Below, one piece after another: positions 24,750 through 33,627 of a stretch of DNA of 64,000 nucleotides (position 1 is its first letter; each line of letters begins with the position of its first letter). The stretch spans positions 744,001 through 808,000 of the forward strand of contig CAXXQT010000005.1 of the NCBI GenBank assembly GCA_963674575.2. Reading direction: 5' to 3'. This DNA is from JAAYAY01 sp963674575. GTDB taxonomy: Bacteria; Planctomycetota; Planctomycetia; Pirellulales; Thermoguttaceae. Made by a program: the position numbers and the translations under genes. The notes beneath the pieces were generated by a model. That model was given only the letters and a program-made list of their open reading frames with translations, was not told the DNA's origin and ran no database searches.

Positions 24750-26231
24750 ATGGTCAAACGTATCTTGTTCCTGCTGCTGGTTGTGGCCATCACGCTGCCA
24801 CTTCGCGTCGGAGCGGCCGAGAAGTTGAATGTTCTGTTCATCGCGTCGGACGACATGCGTCCCGAACTCAGCTGTTACGGCGCCACCCAGGTTTACAGCC
24901 CCAATTTCGATCGTTTGGCCGCTCGGGGAACCACCTTCCTGCGGGCCTATTGCCAGCAGGCCGTCTGTTCGCCTTCCCGCTCCAGCCTGATGACCGGACT
25001 GAGGCCGGACACGATCCGCATCTGGGATTTGGCGACCCATTTTCGCGACAACGTGCCCGATGTGGTCACGCTTGCCCAGCAGTTCAAGAACCACGGCTAC
25101 CACACGGAACGGCTCGGAAAAATCTACCACACGGGCCACGGGAACCACGACGACAAGTTCTCCTGGTCTCGCAACGTCAGCTATCCGGGTTCCCCTCGTT
25201 ACGGACCGGAAGGCAATTCGCATATCAAGCGGCTCATTGCCGAGGCCAAGGCCAAGGGAATCGACGTGAAGGACAATCGCCTTCGCCCGCGGGGGTTGCC
25301 CTGGGAGGCCCCCGATGTGGCCGACAACAAGTTGGCGGACGGCAAGATCGCCGACAACGCGATCAAGCTCATGAACGAGCTGAAGGACCAGCCGTTCTTC
25401 CTTGCCGTGGGATTTCTCAACCCGCACCTTCCCTTCGTAGCGCCCAAGAAATACTGGGACCTCTACGACCGCGACGCGATCCGGCTGGCCGACAATCCCT
25501 ACGCCCCGAAGGGCGCCCCGAAATTCGCGATGACCAGTTGGGGCGAGCTGCGCAAGTATTACGGGATCCCCGCCAAAGGCCCCCTCACCGACGACCAGGC
25601 CCGCAGCATGATCCACGGCTACTACGCCGCGATCAGCTACGTGGATGCCCAGGTCGGACGCCTGCTCGACGAACTCGACCGGCTTGGCCTGGCCGAAAAC
25701 ACGATCATCGTCTTCTGGGGCGATCACGGATGGAAACTGGGCGAGCACGGCGGGTGGTGCAAGCACACGAATTTCGAGCTCGACGCCCACGCTCCACTGC
25801 TCATCAGCGCCCCGGGGCAGAAGGCCGCCGGCGCCAAGACGAAGGCCCTGGTAGAGTTCGTTGACATCTACCCGACCTTGTGCGATCTGGCCGGTCTGCC
25901 GATTCCCGAGTCGCTCGAAGGCTTCAGCGCGGCCCCGCTGCTCGACGATCCCGATCGGCCGTGGAAGACGGCCGCTTTCAGCCAGTACCCACGCAGCCCG
26001 GAGAAGAACAAGAAACTGATGGGCTACTCCATGCGGACCGACCGCTATCGCTTCACACGCTGGCAACTCCAGAACCGTCCGGACACGGTTGTGGCCGTTG
26101 AACTCTATGACCACCAGACCGATCCTGCAGAGAACGTCAACCTTGCCAACGATCCGGCCCATTCGGAGCTTGTAAAACGACTTACGGAGCAGTACTTGAA
26201 GGGTTGGCGCGGGGCGTTGCCGGGGAAGTGA
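24750..26231 (+). CDS. Exported sulfatase, iduronate-2-sulfatase type
   Basis: A 493-residue protein with a signal peptide (1-22). The sulfatase core begins KLNVLFIASDDMRPELSCYG, with metal-binding Asp34-Asp35. The formylglycine site C-S-P-S-R has its cysteine at residue 73, so it needs the FGly-generating enzyme for activation. The later metal site is in VFWGDHGWKLGEHGGWCKH. Overall order matches iduronate-2-sulfatase-like members, which remove 2-O-sulfate from uronic acids in sulfated polysaccharides; the actual substrate is unknown. GAGGGAG precedes the ATG. The next gene starts three bases after its stop. Confidence 0.93.
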   Translation: MVKRILFLLLVVAITLPLRVGAAEKLNVLFIASDDMRPELSCYGATQVYSPNFDRLAARGTTFLRAYCQQAVCSPSRSSLMTGLRPDTIRIWDLATHFRDNVPDVVTLAQQFKNHGYHTERLGKIYHTGHGNHDDKFSWSRNVSYPGSPRYGPEGNSHIKRLIAEAKAKGIDVKDNRLRPRGLPWEAPDVADNKLADGKIADNAIKLMNELKDQPFFLAVGFLNPHLPFVAPKKYWDLYDRDAIRLADNPYAPKGAPKFAMTSWGELRKYYGIPAKGPLTDDQARSMIHGYYAAISYVDAQVGRLLDELDRLGLAENTIIVFWGDHGWKLGEHGGWCKHTNFELDAHAPLLISAPGQKAAGAKTKALVEFVDIYPTLCDLAGLPIPESLEGFSAAPLLDDPDRPWKTAAFSQYPRSPEKNKKLMGYSMRTDRYRFTRWQLQNRPDTVVAVELYDHQTDPAENVNLANDPAHSELVKRLTEQYLKGWRGALPGK

Positions 26232-26234
26232 GCG

Positions 26235-27428
26235 ATGAATTCCAAGTCTCGCATTCGGGCTGCCATGGCCCATGAACCCGTCGATCGCGTGCCGGTGATG
26301 TGCCAGTTGGCGATTGGCCACTATCTGCTCAATACCGACGTGAAGCCGGCGGAATTGTGGTTTACCAGCGAGGGGTTCGCCCGAGCGCTGGTTGAACTGG
26401 CGGATCGGTATCGTTTCGACGGCGTGTTGATCAATCTGCCGGGAAACGACCCGAACTGGATGCGCTGGGTTGAACGAATTGAAACAGCTGACGACGGGGG
26501 GCAGACCGTGTGGTTCATCACCGGCGACCACGCCCGGTGCCCGGCCGACGACAATGTGCATCACGTTCCCAAGACGCCGCGACGACTTCCGACGATCGAT
26601 ATGGTCGATCTCGAGCGGATCTACTACGACGATCCCCACGGACTGGGCGGCTTGAAGTACCCCTTCTACTTCGGCCTCGAATCGTACGAAGTGGATCGCG
26701 AGGACTACTGGCCAGAGTACTTCTTTCGGACAATTGACCTGGTCCTCGCCCAGGTCGGTGATCGGCTTTCCGTTCACAGCGAGCTGTTCTCGCCCTTCAC
26801 CCAGTTCATGGAGTTGTTCGGCTATCAGCAGGCCCTCATGTATCTGCTGGACGAACCGGACCGGGTGAAGGCAATCCTGGCGGCCTACACGGAAGGAGCG
26901 GCCGATCTGGGCGTCCGTCAGGCTCGACGCGGCGTGGAAGCCGTGCTGATTTCCTCGGCCTTTGCCGGGGGAGGATTCATTTCGCCGCGTCAATACGAAG
27001 AGTTTGTGTTGCCCTACGAGGCAGAGCTGGTTCGGCGAGTGAAGACGGAAGACGTCCTCGTTTACACGCACACGTGCGGCGACATTGGCGACCGGCTCGA
27101 ACAGATGGCCGACACGGGGATCGACGGGATCGACACGCTCGATCCGCCCCCGCTGGGCAGCGTCGATCTGGCGGACGCCAAGAGGCGAATCGGCGATCGG
27201 GTCTTTTTCAAGGGCAACATGGATCCGGTTCACACGCTTCTACAGGGCACACCCGAGCGGGTCTACGAAGACGCGATGAGGCGTCTGACGGCGGGTTCGG
27301 TGGGAAGCGGGTTTGTTCTTTCGAGTGCGTGCTCTGTATCGCCGCGGGTGGCTCCGGAGAATCTTGCCATGTTGGTCAAGGCTTCCGAGGATTTCGCGGC
27401 CAATCGCGCGGGACGGGAGCGGAAGTGA
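26235..27428 (+). CDS. Uroporphyrinogen decarboxylase (URO-D) family protein
   Basis: A 397-residue TIM-barrel protein. It starts with SRIRAAMAHEPVDRVPVMCQL, the URO-D family opening, and carries SSAFAGGGFISPRQYEEFVL, LVYTHTCGDIGDRLEQM, DTLDPPPLGSVDLADAKRRI and FFKGNMDPVHTLLQG. The family includes true haem-pathway HemE and many corrinoid-dependent methyltransferase-like members. The long insert around 85-150 and pairing with a sulfatase suggest the latter type, not HemE. The start follows the sulfatase stop by three bases, so they are cotranscribed. Confidence 0.88.
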   Translation: MNSKSRIRAAMAHEPVDRVPVMCQLAIGHYLLNTDVKPAELWFTSEGFARALVELADRYRFDGVLINLPGNDPNWMRWVERIETADDGGQTVWFITGDHARCPADDNVHHVPKTPRRLPTIDMVDLERIYYDDPHGLGGLKYPFYFGLESYEVDREDYWPEYFFRTIDLVLAQVGDRLSVHSELFSPFTQFMELFGYQQALMYLLDEPDRVKAILAAYTEGAADLGVRQARRGVEAVLISSAFAGGGFISPRQYEEFVLPYEAELVRRVKTEDVLVYTHTCGDIGDRLEQMADTGIDGIDTLDPPPLGSVDLADAKRRIGDRVFFKGNMDPVHTLLQGTPERVYEDAMRRLTAGSVGSGFVLSSACSVSPRVAPENLAMLVKASEDFAANRAGRERK

Positions 27429-27465
27429 CGCGCCGGCGGGAACCGGCACGCATTTCACGCGGCAA

Positions 27466-27481
27466 GGTTCTACGGAGAACC
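27466..27481. terminator. Short hairpin between convergent genes
   Basis: GGTTCTACGGAGAACC forms a perfect 6-bp stem with an ACGG tetraloop. It lies 38 bases after the URO-D stop and just past the end of the convergent FkbM gene. A second GCCGG/CCGGC stem is at 27432-27447. There is no strong T tract, so a terminator role is only possible. Confidence 0.35.
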
Positions 27482-27486
27482 GCTGT

Positions 27487-28413
27487 CTACGCCTTTTGCA
27501 GAACGGCCTGGATCGTTCCGGCGGTCGAAGAAGGAACGAGAACGACATCCGTTCGGGTGCGGGGACCTAGCCGGTCCAACAGACAGATATTTCCTGATTG
27601 GTCGAACACGTCGTAGCCGTATTCCTTGGCGAGCTTGGACATTTCGGACGCTGTGGGCCCGGACACCTCGCACAACAAGATCGCTCCGTTCTGCAAGACG
27701 TGCTTGGCGCCTGCCAGCACTTGGATTTCATAGCCTTCGACATCAATCTTGACCAAAGGTGGTTTCTCACCCCCAGTGCGCGGCACGATGTCGTCGAGGG
27801 TGACAACGTCCACCGAGTTGTCCTCGTCAGTCGAGGCATTCGCGTCCACCACTTTGGCAATGGAACTGCATTGAGGGTCGACCTGGAACTGCACACGTCC
27901 CGGGCTCTCGCCAACGGCCGCTTGGATGACATTCTCATCGGGCATGCCGTTAAGCTGCATGCTCTCTCGGATCAACCCGCAGAGATTGGTGTTCGGGTCC
28001 ACGGAAACCACCGGGTAGGGCTCGGTGGCATGCGTGAGGACCAGCAGGGAGAAGTACCCGAGATTCGCGCCCACATCCGTGAATGAAGAGCTGTGTTGTA
28101 TCAGGTTCTTCACCATGCGTGCTTCGTGGGGCGAGTATTCATGTTCAAACAGAATGGAGGCTGCTGCCTGGTCATTCAGCGGAATGGCGATTCGGAACCC
28201 CTCTTTGGTCAGAACCGTGGTTGTCTCGTCTTTCGTGAACACGTGGCGAAACAGGAACCGATTCAGCCGGTTTCGGATCACGATCGACGGATGGCGTCCC
28301 AGCACTTTCACGGCTCCGAGGGCCGTGAGGAGGTGATTGAGAGGAGCATAGAGACGATAGGCCAGCGGCAATTGCTGCGCATGAGAATCGTCTGCATTGG
28401 GTGTGGCGTTCAT
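27487..28413 (-). CDS. FkbM family methyltransferase
   Basis: A 308-residue SAM-dependent methyltransferase. Motif I is FTDVGANLGYFSLL, followed by VVSVDPNTNLCGLIRESM and LVKIDVEGYEIQVLAGAKHVL, the hallmark of the FkbM family. Members methylate hydroxyls of sugars or polyketides. Its position at the edge of the polysaccharide cluster suggests glycan O-methylation. AGGGG lies seven bases before the ATG. It is convergent with the URO-D gene and divergent from the PEP-CTERM gene. Confidence 0.9.
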   Translation of the reverse strand: MNATPNADDSHAQQLPLAYRLYAPLNHLLTALGAVKVLGRHPSIVIRNRLNRFLFRHVFTKDETTTVLTKEGFRIAIPLNDQAAASILFEHEYSPHEARMVKNLIQHSSSFTDVGANLGYFSLLVLTHATEPYPVVSVDPNTNLCGLIRESMQLNGMPDENVIQAAVGESPGRVQFQVDPQCSSIAKVVDANASTDEDNSVDVVTLDDIVPRTGGEKPPLVKIDVEGYEIQVLAGAKHVLQNGAILLCEVSGPTASEMSKLAKEYGYDVFDQSGNICLLDRLGPRTRTDVVLVPSSTAGTIQAVLQKA

Positions 28414-28792
28414 TCAGAACCCCTATCGTTGCTTATCGAATCGTTATGGGGAGGACCAGATGCCAGTTTCGAGACGGGACAGCCCCTGAAGTGTCGCTTC
28501 TCCCACTATACAGGGGGGCAGCTTCAGGCTGGACTGGTCCGGTGACAATCGGGGTGGGTGTCTATTGTCCCCGATCGTCCATTCCTGGCCAGTGATGTTA
28601 CGAGGAAGGGTGAGGTTGGCTACCTCTTGTGGGTGGTTTCGTTCGGCTTTGTTCTTGTGTAGGTTTTCTAAATTGCCTCGTTTGTGAAATACTACGTCAG
28701 GATTGGCAGGTTGGCAGCCTATAGGTTAATGGAACGGCGCAATCTCTATGAGGCATCTCTACATTCGTTCCTGTTCTCTGGAGGAGATTGAA
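28414..28792. other. Divergent intergenic region
   Basis: These 379 bases lie between FkbM and the PEP-CTERM gene and should hold two promoters. A TTGGCAGGTTGGCAGC stretch at 28703-28718 has the GG-N10-GC spacing of sigma-54 promoters but a poor -12 element. Nothing else was recognised. Confidence 0.4.
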
Positions 28793-29734
28793 ATGAGATT
28801 CTTCAAGATGGGGGCCACTATTCTGCTGGCCCTGTTCCTTGGCTCAGTTCCTCTTCAAGCGGCCGTTGACTCCCAGTTGTCCGCTGTGCCAGGGGATCTG
28901 GCGTGGCACGTGGACGGGGCTGCCAAGACGCTTTCCTGGGACGCCGACTACGATTGGTGGTACGGATGCTCGCCCACCTCAACCGGCATGTTGCTGGCGT
29001 ACTACGATGTTAAGGGGTACGGAGGTCTGAGTTACAGCAATCTCGTTCCCGGTGCGGATGCGGAAGAGAGCACGTTTGGAACTTCGGTCTACGCGGCCAA
29101 TGCCATGATCGCCAGTTCGGGCCATATCGACGACTTTTATTCTGCCGGATACGGCGGCAGCGGTGACGATGACTATGCGGGTCGTGCCTTCGATTGTCTC
29201 GCCGATTTCATGGGAACCAGCCAGGATTCCGCGGGAAATAGCAATGGAGGGACGACGTTCTACTACTACACGAGCGGAGCGGCCATTTCCTGGGCAGACA
29301 TCGAAACCTATGGGATTCAAAGCACGAGCGGTATGTACGGAATCCTCGAGTACCTTGAGTATGCCGGCTACACGGTGGAGTCGCTCTACAACCAGTACAT
29401 CGACAGCCTGGGACTGACTTACGGCTTCACTTTCGACCAATACAAGGCGGAGATCGATGCCGGGCGGGGCGTATTGATTCACGTCCAAGGCCATACGATG
29501 TACGGTTACGGCTACGATGAAGACACCGGTGAGATTCTTCTCCACGACACGTGGACTGAATCGGATTCTCTCCGGATGGTCTGGGGGGGCACCTACTCCG
29601 GTCTGCAGATGTTCGGCGTGACTGTTGTCGAACTGGCGGGCGGCGATGCGGTTCCCGAACCGGCCAGCCTGGTCGTTTGGGCGTTGTTGGGCAGTTTGGC
29701 GATCGGGCGACGCCGCCGACGTCGAAGACGCTGA
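28793..29734 (+). CDS. PEP-CTERM surface protein with C39-like peptidase fold
   Basis: A 313-residue protein with a signal peptide (1-24). The body looks like a C39-family papain-like fold: Cys59 in WWYGCSPTSTGMLLAYYD, His234 in VLIHVQGHTMYGYGYD and Asp252 in ILLHDTW. These could be the catalytic Cys-His-Asp set. The end is a classic PEP-CTERM: VPEP at 287-290, a hydrophobic helix and eight arginines. The family is exported and processed by exosortase, often with exopolysaccharide; no exosortase is in this window. The ATG at 28793 has GGAGGAG six bases upstream; an upstream start at 28748 lacks this. Confidence 0.85.
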   Translation: MRFFKMGATILLALFLGSVPLQAAVDSQLSAVPGDLAWHVDGAAKTLSWDADYDWWYGCSPTSTGMLLAYYDVKGYGGLSYSNLVPGADAEESTFGTSVYAANAMIASSGHIDDFYSAGYGGSGDDDYAGRAFDCLADFMGTSQDSAGNSNGGTTFYYYTSGAAISWADIETYGIQSTSGMYGILEYLEYAGYTVESLYNQYIDSLGLTYGFTFDQYKAEIDAGRGVLIHVQGHTMYGYGYDEDTGEILLHDTWTESDSLRMVWGGTYSGLQMFGVTVVELAGGDAVPEPASLVVWALLGSLAIGRRRRRRRR

Positions 29735-29768
29735 CGCCGGGATAGTGCTATGTGGGACCAAGATTCTG

Positions 29769-29801
29769 GCTGCCGGTGGCTGCTTGACAGCCAGTGGCAG
29801 C
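29769..29801 (+). terminator. Strong stem-loop after PEP-CTERM gene
   Basis: GCTGCCGGTGGCTG (29769-29782) pairs with CAGCCAGTGGCAGC (29788-29801) at 12 of 14 positions around a CTTGA loop, 35 bases after the stop. The following sequence is not T-rich, so it may act as an mRNA 3' stabiliser or a tail-less terminator. Confidence 0.5.
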
Positions 29802-29846
29802 ACGTTGCCTCACGGCATGACCCCAATCGGTAAACGTGGCTGAGCA

Positions 29847-30014
29847 CTAGGCTCTGTTTGAAAAGTCTGCCGCAGGCCCGAGAGCGAGCGAACGAGCCAG
29901 TCCGCAAGGCGTCCGAAGCAGGCATATTGGGCATATGTCGATGTAGGACAACGCAGCGGATGGCTCGTGTAGCCGCTCGAAGCCCACCACCTTGAGTTTT
30001 GAAGCAGAGCCTAG
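29847..30014. mobile_element. MITE-like element flanked by CTAG
   Basis: The 168-base segment has CTAG at both ends (29847-29850 and 30011-30014). Next to these are inverted ends: GCTCTGTTTGAAAAGTC on the left, and GCTCTGCTTCAAAACTC when the right end is reversed, with three mismatches. It has no coding capacity. A CTAG duplication fits the 4-base YTAR targets used by some IS5-family elements. The right CTAG contains the TAG stop of the flippase gene, so insertion occurred at that stop codon without changing the protein. Confidence 0.6.
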
Positions 30015-31537
30015 CTCGCCGCCGACCTGCTCCGGGGCCAGAAGCGTAAGGCCCGGTCCAGGTAGTCACGGACACCTTCTGCCAGGTTACGTTTCTCCTG
30101 ATCGTTCAGCAAAAAGGAACCGGTTACGGCTTCAAGGGCGACGACCGCGAGAACGAGCGTGGCGAGCCAGGGGCCGAGGCAGACGGCGACAGGCAGGGCA
30201 ATGGCGACCCACGTGGACCGCTCGAGTTTCAGGCCAAGGTGGGTGCAGAAGAAGAACAGGATGGCAAGGGCCACGACGTTGGCCGAGGCGGTTGCCAGGA
30301 CGGCGCCGAGGAGCCCCATGCGGGGCAGCAGGAGCATGTTGAGGCACACGTTCAGGATCACGCCGGTCAACAGGGCCATGGTGGCAGTGTAGGCCTTTTC
30401 GCAGCACCAGACGTAGTTTTGAAGGAGCGCGAAGAGGGCGAACCAGCAGCAGTAGGCGAGCGTCCAGGGCAGGATCGTCATGGCCCCCTCGAATTTCCCC
30501 TGGAAGGCCACGCCGAAGAGCAGCGGCGCGCCGTAGAGAATCGCCAGGGACGCGGCCGTAAGGCCGAAACCGAAGATCTTCAGCAGCATCTGCATCTGGG
30601 CGTTGACCCGATCGCGTCTGCCCGTTTCCCAGTCGTGGGAGAGGTGGGGCGTGATGATCGATGCGGCCATGGCCACCACCGACACGAGCAGCAGGGGTAC
30701 CACGCGGCAACTGTGGTACAGGCCAACCTGGCTCAAGGCCTCGGCGGGGGAGAAGGTGGAGAAGTGGACGATCATGTAACGGTCGGCCACATCGAACATG
30801 GCGCCCATGAAGTTGGCCAGGGAAACCCATCCCACGAAGGGCAGAATTTTCTTCCAGACGGTCAGCGGTTCGGAGGCGTCGTTTGTTTCCGGCTGGGCAG
30901 GCCAGGTCCGACGCACCGCCACGGTTCCCAGGGCGACACATGCGGCGGCGGCCGTCCCGAAGGCGATGACCACGGAACCGGCATCGCATCGCCAGGCACT
31001 CAGGAGCACGACGCCCACGAAAGCGAACAGCAGGCTGTTGATTAACTGGATGATGGCGAGGAGCCGAGCATTGCGCAGCGCCCCGAAGAGGTCGAGGAAG
31101 TAGTGATAGCCGATGATTGCGGCCAATGCGAGGGCCATGAGGACGACGAGCCCGGTTCGGTCGGAGGTGCCGAAGACGAGAGTGGAAATCCAGGGCCTCG
31201 CGAGCAGGATGAACGCGACCGAAGCCGTGCCGAGGGTGACGTAGACGGCGGTCGTGCGTCCCAGGAATCGGCGCAGGAGTCCCTGTTGCCGGTAGTGTAC
31301 CACATAACGTCGGAAGGAACTCGACAAGGCGAGCACGCTGAGGGGCGCGGCCAGCATCAGGAAGCCGAAGGCCATGTCCCACTCGCCGAGTTGCTGGGGA
31401 TCGAGCCAGCGGCAGAAGAGGATGGAGCGCACAAAGCCCACCGACCGTTGCACGATCGTGAACGTGAGGAGAATGAGGATGCCGTCGGCGAGCGTTTCCG
31501 ACGCCCGCGCCGGGGCTGGTTCTTGTTGCTTGTCCAT
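30011..31537 (-). CDS. Polysaccharide flippase (Wzx/oligosaccharide flippase type)
   Basis: A 508-residue integral membrane protein with about 12-14 hydrophobic helices. The opening ILILLTFTIVQRSVGFVRSI and the middle VSLANFMGAMFDVADRYMIVHF are typical of polysaccharide biosynthesis flippases. Such proteins move lipid-linked glycan units across the inner membrane. AGGGA precedes the ATG. The stop codon lies in the right end of the MITE-like element. It is encoded with the deacetylase and CelD-type genes on the same strand. Confidence 0.9.
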   Translation of the reverse strand: MDKQQEPAPARASETLADGILILLTFTIVQRSVGFVRSILFCRWLDPQQLGEWDMAFGFLMLAAPLSVLALSSSFRRYVVHYRQQGLLRRFLGRTTAVYVTLGTASVAFILLARPWISTLVFGTSDRTGLVVLMALALAAIIGYHYFLDLFGALRNARLLAIIQLINSLLFAFVGVVLLSAWRCDAGSVVIAFGTAAAACVALGTVAVRRTWPAQPETNDASEPLTVWKKILPFVGWVSLANFMGAMFDVADRYMIVHFSTFSPAEALSQVGLYHSCRVVPLLLVSVVAMAASIITPHLSHDWETGRRDRVNAQMQMLLKIFGFGLTAASLAILYGAPLLFGVAFQGKFEGAMTILPWTLAYCCWFALFALLQNYVWCCEKAYTATMALLTGVILNVCLNMLLLPRMGLLGAVLATASANVVALAILFFFCTHLGLKLERSTWVAIALPVAVCLGPWLATLVLAVVALEAVTGSFLLNDQEKRNLAEGVRDYLDRALRFWPRSRSAAS

Positions 31538-31583
31538 CGTCCCTGTATTTTTCGGGTATCTCTGCCGCTGGGGCGTTGTTCTC

Positions 31584-32462
31584 TCAGACCGTGCATTCGG
31601 CGGCCGGGGGGGCGCTTTCGATTCGCATGGGGGCAGGGCGAAAGCGGAGCGTCTTGCTCATCCGGGGATCGATCGTCACCCGGTTCTTCAGGCGGATCAT
31701 CCCGCTGTCGGCGTGGATCCGCTGGAGGTGGAAGGGATCGTCGCCTGGGAAGTTGTAACCGCCGTAGGCGCTGCACACGGCGTCGAATCCGGCATCGCGT
31801 GCGATTTGAAAGGCTGCCGAACTGATATTGACGTATTGGCCGTAGGGGAAGGCGAAGTAGCGGACCTTCCGCTGGATCAGGTCTTCCAGGCGGCGAGTTG
31901 CGTCGACGATCTCGTGGCGGAGGGTGCGGGGGTCGCGAATGCGGCCGAGGTCGGCATGGGATGCCGTGTGGGCCCCGATTTCGATCCCCGAGGCCGCCAT
32001 GGCACGCAGCTGCTCGACCGTGTTCGGTGCGCATCCGTCGGACTCGAAGGGGCGCCCGGTCGCGACGTGGTCAACGGCGACGAAGTAGGTGCACGGCACG
32101 CGATGTTTGACGAGAAACGGAATGGCCTGCAGGCAGTTGTCGGCATGTCCGTCGTCGAAGGTGACGCTGACGGCAGGTCGTTTTGAGGGGATGCCCGGTT
32201 GCGAGATCCTGTGTTGGGCCTCCCCGAGTGAGAGGATTTCAAAGTGGTGGCGAAGCCAGTGGATCTGACGCTCGAAGTCGCGATTCGACACCGTCCATGA
32301 ATTGGCGACGTCATCGGCCACTCGGTGGAAGAAGACGATCGGCACCGGCGCCCTCCCGGCCTTCATGGCCGAGCGGTTGTGGACGGTTCGCAGCGGCCAC
32401 GTGCCATAATAGTAGGCGTGGAGCAGGAGCGATCGGCGCCAGGAGAATCGTTCGATGTGCAT
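31584..32462 (-). CDS. NodB-type polysaccharide deacetylase
   Basis: A 292-residue protein with the NodB motifs: SVTFDDGHADN (catalytic Asp and metal-binding Asp), EIGAHTASHADLGRI (metal His-x3-His), and the later FAFPYGQYVN segment. It would remove acetyl groups from a growing or exported polysaccharide. A basic and hydrophobic start is compatible with membrane association. I use the ATG at 32462; a TTG at 32483 would add seven residues, and neither has a clear ribosome-binding site. It lies 46 bases before the flippase gene. Confidence 0.88.
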   Translation of the reverse strand: MHIERFSWRRSLLLHAYYYGTWPLRTVHNRSAMKAGRAPVPIVFFHRVADDVANSWTVSNRDFERQIHWLRHHFEILSLGEAQHRISQPGIPSKRPAVSVTFDDGHADNCLQAIPFLVKHRVPCTYFVAVDHVATGRPFESDGCAPNTVEQLRAMAASGIEIGAHTASHADLGRIRDPRTLRHEIVDATRRLEDLIQRKVRYFAFPYGQYVNISSAAFQIARDAGFDAVCSAYGGYNFPGDDPFHLQRIHADSGMIRLKNRVTIDPRMSKTLRFRPAPMRIESAPPAAECTV

Positions 32463-32520
32463 TGTTTCGTTCGATTGGGGCAAGGTTGGGCCGGCGGGAC
32501 TGGCCGCCGGCTGAGCGGTG

Positions 32521-33627
32521 TCAACGCATACTCAGGGTTTCCAGGGTCTCTTTGAGCCATTGCTTGGCATCCTGCCCCGCCTGCCAGATTCCGTGGCGGA
32601 GGCGTGCGGCCGTTCGGCAGGCAACGATTCGCAGTTCCAGGGAGGGGTGGAACTGAGCCCGCCATTGTCTCTTGTAGGGCTCGTTGCCGCGCAGCAGGTC
32701 GAAGGCTTCATATCCCTGTTCGATGGCCTGCTTGAAGGTGAGCAGAGTGGCAATCTGGCCCGGCGAGATCGCCATGTCTTGTGGCGAAATTCCGCCCTGA
32801 TAGCAATACGCGATACGGTCGCCGAGCAGATGGTATTCTGCGGCGATGGGACGTCCTTCGAATTCGACCCAGTGCAGTCCGAGGCGGGAGTCGGCGAGGA
32901 GTTTGGGCAGGACGTCTTGCTGGAAGCCGCAATAGCGTGGCGAGGCGAAACACCCGGGTTCGCCCAGCATATTGCGTCGCCTCTGATGAAGATCGATGAG
33001 GATTTCCTGGGCGGTTTCAAGTTGGTCCTTGTCTTGGACCGTGTGGAGGACGGCCTCGCCCGAATCCACGTAGCGCCGCTGCATGCGGCGGATTTTCTTG
33101 CGTCGTTCCTTCGACAGGGTCCGGAGATACTCTTCCCACGTGGCGGGAAAGGGGGCCCGCCAGCAGCCGCGTCCGGTGCGGCTGTGGAGTTGGCACCCGC
33201 GTTCCTTCATGAGCCTTGCCAGGGCGGCAGGCATCGGATCGTCCCAGTCGGTGCTTGCCATTTCGACGACGTCCCACTGGTCTTCGCCGCCGGCCGAAAG
33301 GAGCCATTCGGTCAGGGCGATGGCGACCGCGTGCTCTTTTCCCGCCTGATGGAGGATCGTTCCGTACTCGGAACAGACCTCGCCATCTCCGAGGAGACGC
33401 AAGGTTTGCCCGTGCAATCGGGTTTGGGTGCGATACCAGGGAGCGATTCCTATAAGTTCCGCGCCGTCAAAGACGCCAAGCACGCAAAGCTGACCAAGGG
33501 GCGAGTAGTGCCGCCACCATGTGGCAAGCCAGGCCCACGTGCGAAAGGGAACGTCCATGGCAAGGCGATCCCACGCGACCGCGTGAGGTTCCAGGTCTTC
33601 GAGGCATGAAAAACGGACGACTTCCAT
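32521..33627 (-). CDS. CelD/BcsL-type GNAT acyltransferase
   Basis: A 368-residue protein of the CelD-like GNAT family. It has an N-terminal half with PFRTWAWLATWWRHY, the LLGDGEVCSEYGTIL segment, a basic helix (KERRKKIRRMQRR), and the C-terminal acyl-CoA fold (GLHWVEFEGRPIAAEYHLL, ISPGQIATLLTFKQAIEQGYE). The family occurs in exopolysaccharide clusters and may acylate sugars. GAGGA lies before the ATG. It is the first gene of the minus-strand group (CelD-type, deacetylase, flippase). Confidence 0.85.
   Translation of the reverse strand: MEVVRFSCLEDLEPHAVAWDRLAMDVPFRTWAWLATWWRHYSPLGQLCVLGVFDGAELIGIAPWYRTQTRLHGQTLRLLGDGEVCSEYGTILHQAGKEHAVAIALTEWLLSAGGEDQWDVVEMASTDWDDPMPAALARLMKERGCQLHSRTGRGCWRAPFPATWEEYLRTLSKERRKKIRRMQRRYVDSGEAVLHTVQDKDQLETAQEILIDLHQRRRNMLGEPGCFASPRYCGFQQDVLPKLLADSRLGLHWVEFEGRPIAAEYHLLGDRIAYCYQGGISPQDMAISPGQIATLLTFKQAIEQGYEAFDLLRGNEPYKRQWRAQFHPSLELRIVACRTAARLRHGIWQAGQDAKQWLKETLETLSMR

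Noticed and set aside
24708..27233. 841-residue antisense open frame across the sulfatase and URO-D genes
   Set aside because: It mirrors two clear genes, spans their junction and shows no family or signal; high GC keeps this frame open by chance.
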